Below are positions 21,966 to 24,941 of a stretch of DNA of 24,941 nt, one piece after another. The DNA comes from Phycisphaerales bacterium. GTDB lineage: Bacteria > Planctomycetota > Phycisphaerae > SM23-33. Made by a program: the position numbers and the translations under genes. A model generated the notes under the pieces. It worked only from the letters and a program-made list of their open reading frames with translations. It was not told the origin of the DNA and ran no database searches. The DNA is taken from positions 10,205 through 35,145 of the forward strand of contig PMYM01000111.1 in NCBI GenBank assembly GCA_003171235.1, given 5' to 3'. Position 1 is the stretch's first letter, and each line of letters begins with the position of its first letter.

Positions 21966-23711
21966 TCGGGCCCGTCTCCCTGGCCGGGCTTTGGACCCTG
22001 TGAGGCCTGGTCGGGCGGGTTAACCGGCAGCGAGGCCGAGACGTCGATCAGGGCCGTCCAGGCCGCCTTGTCTCCCAGCCGCTGGCGATAACGCGTCACC
22101 AGCATGAACAACAGCGGCACGATGAAGAGCGAAGCCATTTCCGGTATCCGGAACACGTTGCGCAGCAGGACGTCGCGCGGGGTGGGCGGGCCGCCGCCCT
22201 CGCCTACGACGCGCAGGCGCATCACCCGCTTGCCCAGCGTCGTCTTGACCAGCAATTCCGAAATGATGCAGTACAGCGTGTAGGAGGTCATAAAGGTCAG
22301 GTTGGCGTACACCGCCCAGGCCGGATAGGGCTTGGCGAAGGCCCACTGCTGGATGTCGGCCTCCAGCTCCGATTGAGAAATGCCCGAGGTGGCGTAGTGA
22401 ATGCTGATCAGCCAGAAAGGCGCGGCGTCGATCAGGAAGGCCAGGGCCCGCTTGCTCAGGCGGGCGGGCATGAGCTGGGGGGGCAGGGAAAAAACCATTG
22501 CCTGGCGCGTCGTTTGCCCCGGCGAAAACAGCAGCACCAGGATCAGGCCCAGCACGCTCAGGAGGTAGATTTCGGCCATCCGCGTCGCCTGCTCGCTCTC
22601 CTGCGGCCTGCCAAAGGGCAGCGGGCCGACATCGCCGACCCGCGCGTCCGTATCCACCAGGGCGAAATACACCTGATCCTGCTGCTTCCAGGCCAGGGCC
22701 AACTGGTCGCCCCAGCGCGAAAGGGCGGGGGGCGAAGAAGTGGCCGACCAGGCGGGCAGGCGCACCCGGCGGGTGGTGGCGGCAGAGTCTATCTGCACCG
22801 GCTTGGATAGCGACCACTGGTTGCCCGCCCGCCGGGCAAACCGCAGACTGCCGTCTGCGGGGTGCAGCAGGGCGATCACCAGTTGGTCGGCCATCACCTC
22901 CAGGTCCAGCGGGCGGTCGGGGCCGAGGCTCTCGGGCAGGGATATCCGCTGCCAGGTTCCGTTGGTCAGTTCCCACAGCGCCGGCGAGGGATCGTATAGC
23001 AGGACATAGGCCGCCTGGCGCGTCACCCTGGCCAGGGCCCGCCGCGGCAAGGTCCGAGGCCTCCGGCAGAGTGGCAAACTCCTCCCACCGATCCGCCAGG
23101 CAGCGCAGCAGCACCAGCTCCCCCGCCGCCGGATTGGAAATGACAACGCGTCGGGAGTTTTCCGTCGCCGCCGCTGTGGCCGCCAACGACGATGCCGAAG
23201 ATGCGGGGGCCGACGAGGCCGTGGCCGACGACGCGCTTGCCGTCTGCGCTGCGGAGGTCGCGGCCAAGGAAACGGGGGCCGTCGAACTGGCCGGGGCCGT
23301 GCCGGCCTGCCTGGGCCGCCAGATCAGCGCCAGGGCGCTTTCGGGCTGGTCCTGGGGATTCTCCGTCGCGGCCAGCAGCACGCTGCCGGGCCGCCAGAGC
23401 TGCGGCGGCGGCCGCAGCCCCACCACTTGGTCGGCGGGGGAAGAGTACAGCATGGAATCGCCGTTGGCGAAAAAGACCCGCAGCCCCTGGCCCACGGCGG
23501 CGGCGGCCGAGGGGCGCCCGACGTTGTCGACGACCGGGGCTTGCCAATCGCCGTTGACCGGACGCACAGTCACGCGGTAACTGTCGGGGCTGTCCTGGAG
23601 GATGAGCCATAGGCCCTGTGAGTTGCCGGCTGAAAGCAGGTCCTGCCCCCAGGCCGGCGCCGCCATCGCCGCCAGCAAGGCCGCCGCCAAAATGTGCATG
23701 ACAAGTGGCAT
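21962..23711 (-). CDS. Exported propeller-like plus RDD-domain membrane protein, interrupted by an apparent frameshift
   Basis: One gene appears split between two frames. From ATG 23711 the first frame gives a signal peptide (VMHILAAALLAAMAAPAWGQ), beta-rich sequence (GLWLILQDSPDSYRVTVRPV; VFFANGDSMLYSS) and an Ala/Ser/Thr linker (about 23170-23300). It is convincing down to RWEEFATLPEASD near 23065. From about 23040 convincing sequence continues one base out of phase (ARVTRQAAYVLLYDPSPALW; DQLALAWKQQDQVYFALVDT), so one base must be skipped in GCGGCGGGCCCTGG. The C-terminal part has a helix (EIYLLSVLGLILVLLF) and an RDD domain: KRALAFLIDAAPFW, TTLGKRVMRLRVV, RQRLGDKAAWT. RDD proteins are poorly understood membrane proteins, some linked to ion transport. 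The cause may be a sequencing indel, a real mutation or programmed shifting. The start codon has no ribosome binding site and is uncertain. Confidence 0.7.
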
Positions 23712-23748
23712 GGGCGTGCGGGCGAGGAGTACCACGGGCGGGATTAGC

Positions 23749-23843
23749 GTGGCATGGGCGTCTCGCCCATGAGTCGCGGGGCCGTCCCGGCCCTGCCTCT
23801 CCTGGTTGGTCCTTCCCACGGCCGGGACGGCCGTGCCACCGGA
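23749..23843. repeat. Paired hairpin repeats GTGGCATGGGC and GGCACGGCC
   Basis: The left hairpin CATGGGC/GCCCATG lies within 23749-23777, starting GTGGCATG and ending ATGAGTCGC. The right hairpin, in reverse orientation, is CACGGCC/GGCCGTG within 23817-23840, with GTGCCACC after it. Between them is GGGGCCGTCCCGGCCC. Read through on the minus strand they spell the TAVPAVGR...HGRDAHAT-type peptide. The left hairpin is the best match for the segment inside ligA. The pair separates the lipoprotein gene from the RDD gene. Confidence 0.7.
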
Positions 23844-23878
23844 GCAGCCTGCTTTCGCACGTGTTCTAATGAGTGTTA

Positions 23879-24853
23879 TCACTTCTGAACCGATCCCTCT
23901 TGCGGGCTGAACTGTGGTTGATCCACGTCCCGAACGGCCAAACCTTCGGGCAGATTGATCCGGAAGTCAAAGACTTTCGGGTTGACCGAGCGGCTTTGCA
24001 CCTCCGACAGGGCCAGGTCGAGCTGGTTGCCGGCCTGCAGGTTGCCGATGCGCGGCCAGGCGATGGTGAGGCGCGAAGGCGCCTGGGCCGGCCCCTCGGG
24101 CATCTGCACGGTGCGGTAGTCGCCCAGGTCGGCCCGGGTGCGCAGGCGGCCCTGGCGGTCGAACATGTCTATCCGGAAAGGCCGGGGCGGCTCGGAGTCG
24201 GAATAGGCGAAATACACTTCCCGCTGCAGGACCGGCTTGGCCCCTTGCTCGGCCGGCTCAAAAACCTTCACCACGTAGGCGTAGTGCGGCTTGCCGCCTG
24301 ACCAGATCGGTTTGCCGGAGGGCGTGACCTTCATCTGCATGGTCTGGCCCGGCTGGGCCAGCGGCAACAGGCCAAGCAGACTCACCATTTGCATGGGATT
24401 GACCGGCACCTGGGTGGCGTGGGGCTGGTCGGCTTGGGCCAGCTTGCCGCCCCAGCCTCCGCCGCGGTCGCCGAACTTGTACCAGAAATAGTACACCCCC
24501 GCCGGCGGGTCGATCCCCGCCCGGAAGATGTCCACCCCAGCCTCGCGCCCGATCAGGACGAAGGCCGGCGCCGACCCCCCCTCCTGCTTGCTGGCGATCA
24601 GCAGGGCGTTGGGCGAACCCAGCAGCGAGCCCCACCGCCCGCGATGGCCCTGCGCGTCGCCCACGTCGGCCACCACGTTGGCCCGGGCCCACAAGGCAGT
24701 GATACGCTGGGCATTGTCATTGTACTGCCCCATCACCTGCTCCTGCGAAAGGGGCGGCGTCTTGGGGTAGACCACGCAACCACCCCCCGCCACTGCCAAC
24801 AGCACCCCCGCCAGCACGCCCGCGGCGGCCTGCCTTGCCCGTTGCATCTTCAT
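23879..24853 (-). CDS. Putative outer-envelope lipoprotein, unknown function
   Basis: A 324-residue protein with a basic N-terminus (MKMQRARQ), a hydrophobic stretch and a lipobox-like AVAGGGC. Cys26 would be the lipidated residue, though GGG before Cys is a weak match to the consensus. The mature part is soluble and beta-rich: NAQRITALWARANVVADV, GVDIFRAGIDPPAGVYYFWY, YAYVVKVFEP and EVYFAYSDSEPPRPFRIDMF. The pattern of a helix followed by many amphipathic strands recalls LolA/LolB-type half-barrels that carry lipoproteins or lipids. That is a loose resemblance, not a recognised family. GAGGT precedes the ATG by six to seven bases. The start overlaps the stop of the upstream gene (ATGA), so the two are cotranscribed. 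The next gene downstream is separated by a hairpin pair. Confidence 0.75.
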   Translation of the reverse strand: MKMQRARQAAAGVLAGVLLAVAGGGCVVYPKTPPLSQEQVMGQYNDNAQRITALWARANVVADVGDAQGHRGRWGSLLGSPNALLIASKQEGGSAPAFVLIGREAGVDIFRAGIDPPAGVYYFWYKFGDRGGGWGGKLAQADQPHATQVPVNPMQMVSLLGLLPLAQPGQTMQMKVTPSGKPIWSGGKPHYAYVVKVFEPAEQGAKPVLQREVYFAYSDSEPPRPFRIDMFDRQGRLRTRADLGDYRTVQMPEGPAQAPSRLTIAWPRIGNLQAGNQLDLALSEVQSRSVNPKVFDFRINLPEGLAVRDVDQPQFSPQEGSVQK

Positions 24854-24941
24854 GGTTGGACCTCGAATAGGGAACCCAATTGGGCCGTGACCTCGGCGAT
24901 CTTCTCCTCGTCCAGCGGCGGGTGAATCACCTCGACCCGCT
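24850..24941 (-). CDS. C-terminal end of an unidentified protein (rest beyond window)
   Basis: The minus strand is open from the window edge to a TGA at 24852-24850. It encodes about 29 residues: RVEVIHPPLDEEKIAEVTAQ, then LGSLFEVQP. It shares ATGA with the lipoprotein start. The short tail, mostly acidic and helical with a final VQP, is not enough to name a family. Being translationally coupled to the lipoprotein, it probably belongs to the same envelope operon. Confidence 0.55.
   Translation of the reverse strand, partial: RVEVIHPPLDEEKIAEVTAQLGSLFEVQP

Noticed and set aside
23712..23882. N-terminal extension of the RDD-protein frame upstream of 23711.
   Set aside because: This part is the translated hairpin pair (HGRDAHAT type), and it would put 57 residues before an obvious signal peptide.

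Overview
The window is GC-rich (clearly above 60% in the coding parts). It carries ordinary chromosomal housekeeping genes mixed with lineage-specific envelope genes. The gene set, one gene that looks like the HYExAFE family I associate with Planctomycetota, and many short palindromes whose chance translations give peptides such as HGRDAHAT and RASCPR all point to a planctomycete, most likely class Phycisphaerae. That assignment is inference from recall, not from a search. No rRNA, tRNA, CRISPR array, complete insertion sequence or prophage was seen.

Layout, left to right. (1) 1-3775, plus strand: 3' end of polA, a small two-helix membrane protein, a nested inverted-repeat element, then ndk and ligA three bases apart. 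(2) 3776-4915: a gene-poor kilobase holding a 24-residue micro-ORF (minus), an inverted pair of nested palindromes, a two-hairpin repeat and the glyS promoter. (3) 4916-6654: glyS, two tandem-repeat blocks and a terminator. (4) 6905-8464, minus: three tiny exported or membrane proteins behind a good promoter, and a HYExAFE-like protein with nuclease-like residues. (5) 8615-13306: hisS (minus) diverging from dxr-rseP (plus), with clear promoters for both directions. (6) 13490-16419: a secreted serine hydrolase of the beta-lactamase fold converging on a Gfo/Idh/MocA oxidoreductase. (7) 16618-19346, plus: L-ribulokinase overlapping a zinc polyol dehydrogenase by four bases. (8) 19385-24941, minus: DNA methyltransferase (repair), PilZ protein, flippase-like membrane protein, a propeller/RDD membrane protein with an apparent frameshift, a lipoprotein, and the tail of another gene. 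ATGA overlaps tie several of these together.

How the genes relate. polA, ligA and ogt serve DNA replication and repair. ndk supplies NTPs. glyS and hisS charge tRNAs. dxr feeds isoprenoid precursors and sits by rseP, the intramembrane protease, as in many bacteria. araB plus the dehydrogenase suggest oxidation of a pentitol to a ketopentose followed by phosphorylation. The last cluster looks like an envelope module that could respond to cyclic di-GMP through PilZ.

The most unusual content is not a gene. At least nine loci carry short hairpins built on GTG(G/T)C..., and one copy appears to sit in frame inside ligA. Two genes (dxr and the 62-residue gene) have promoters placed so close that their transcripts should be leaderless or nearly so. 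No wholly new defence or metabolic system was identified.
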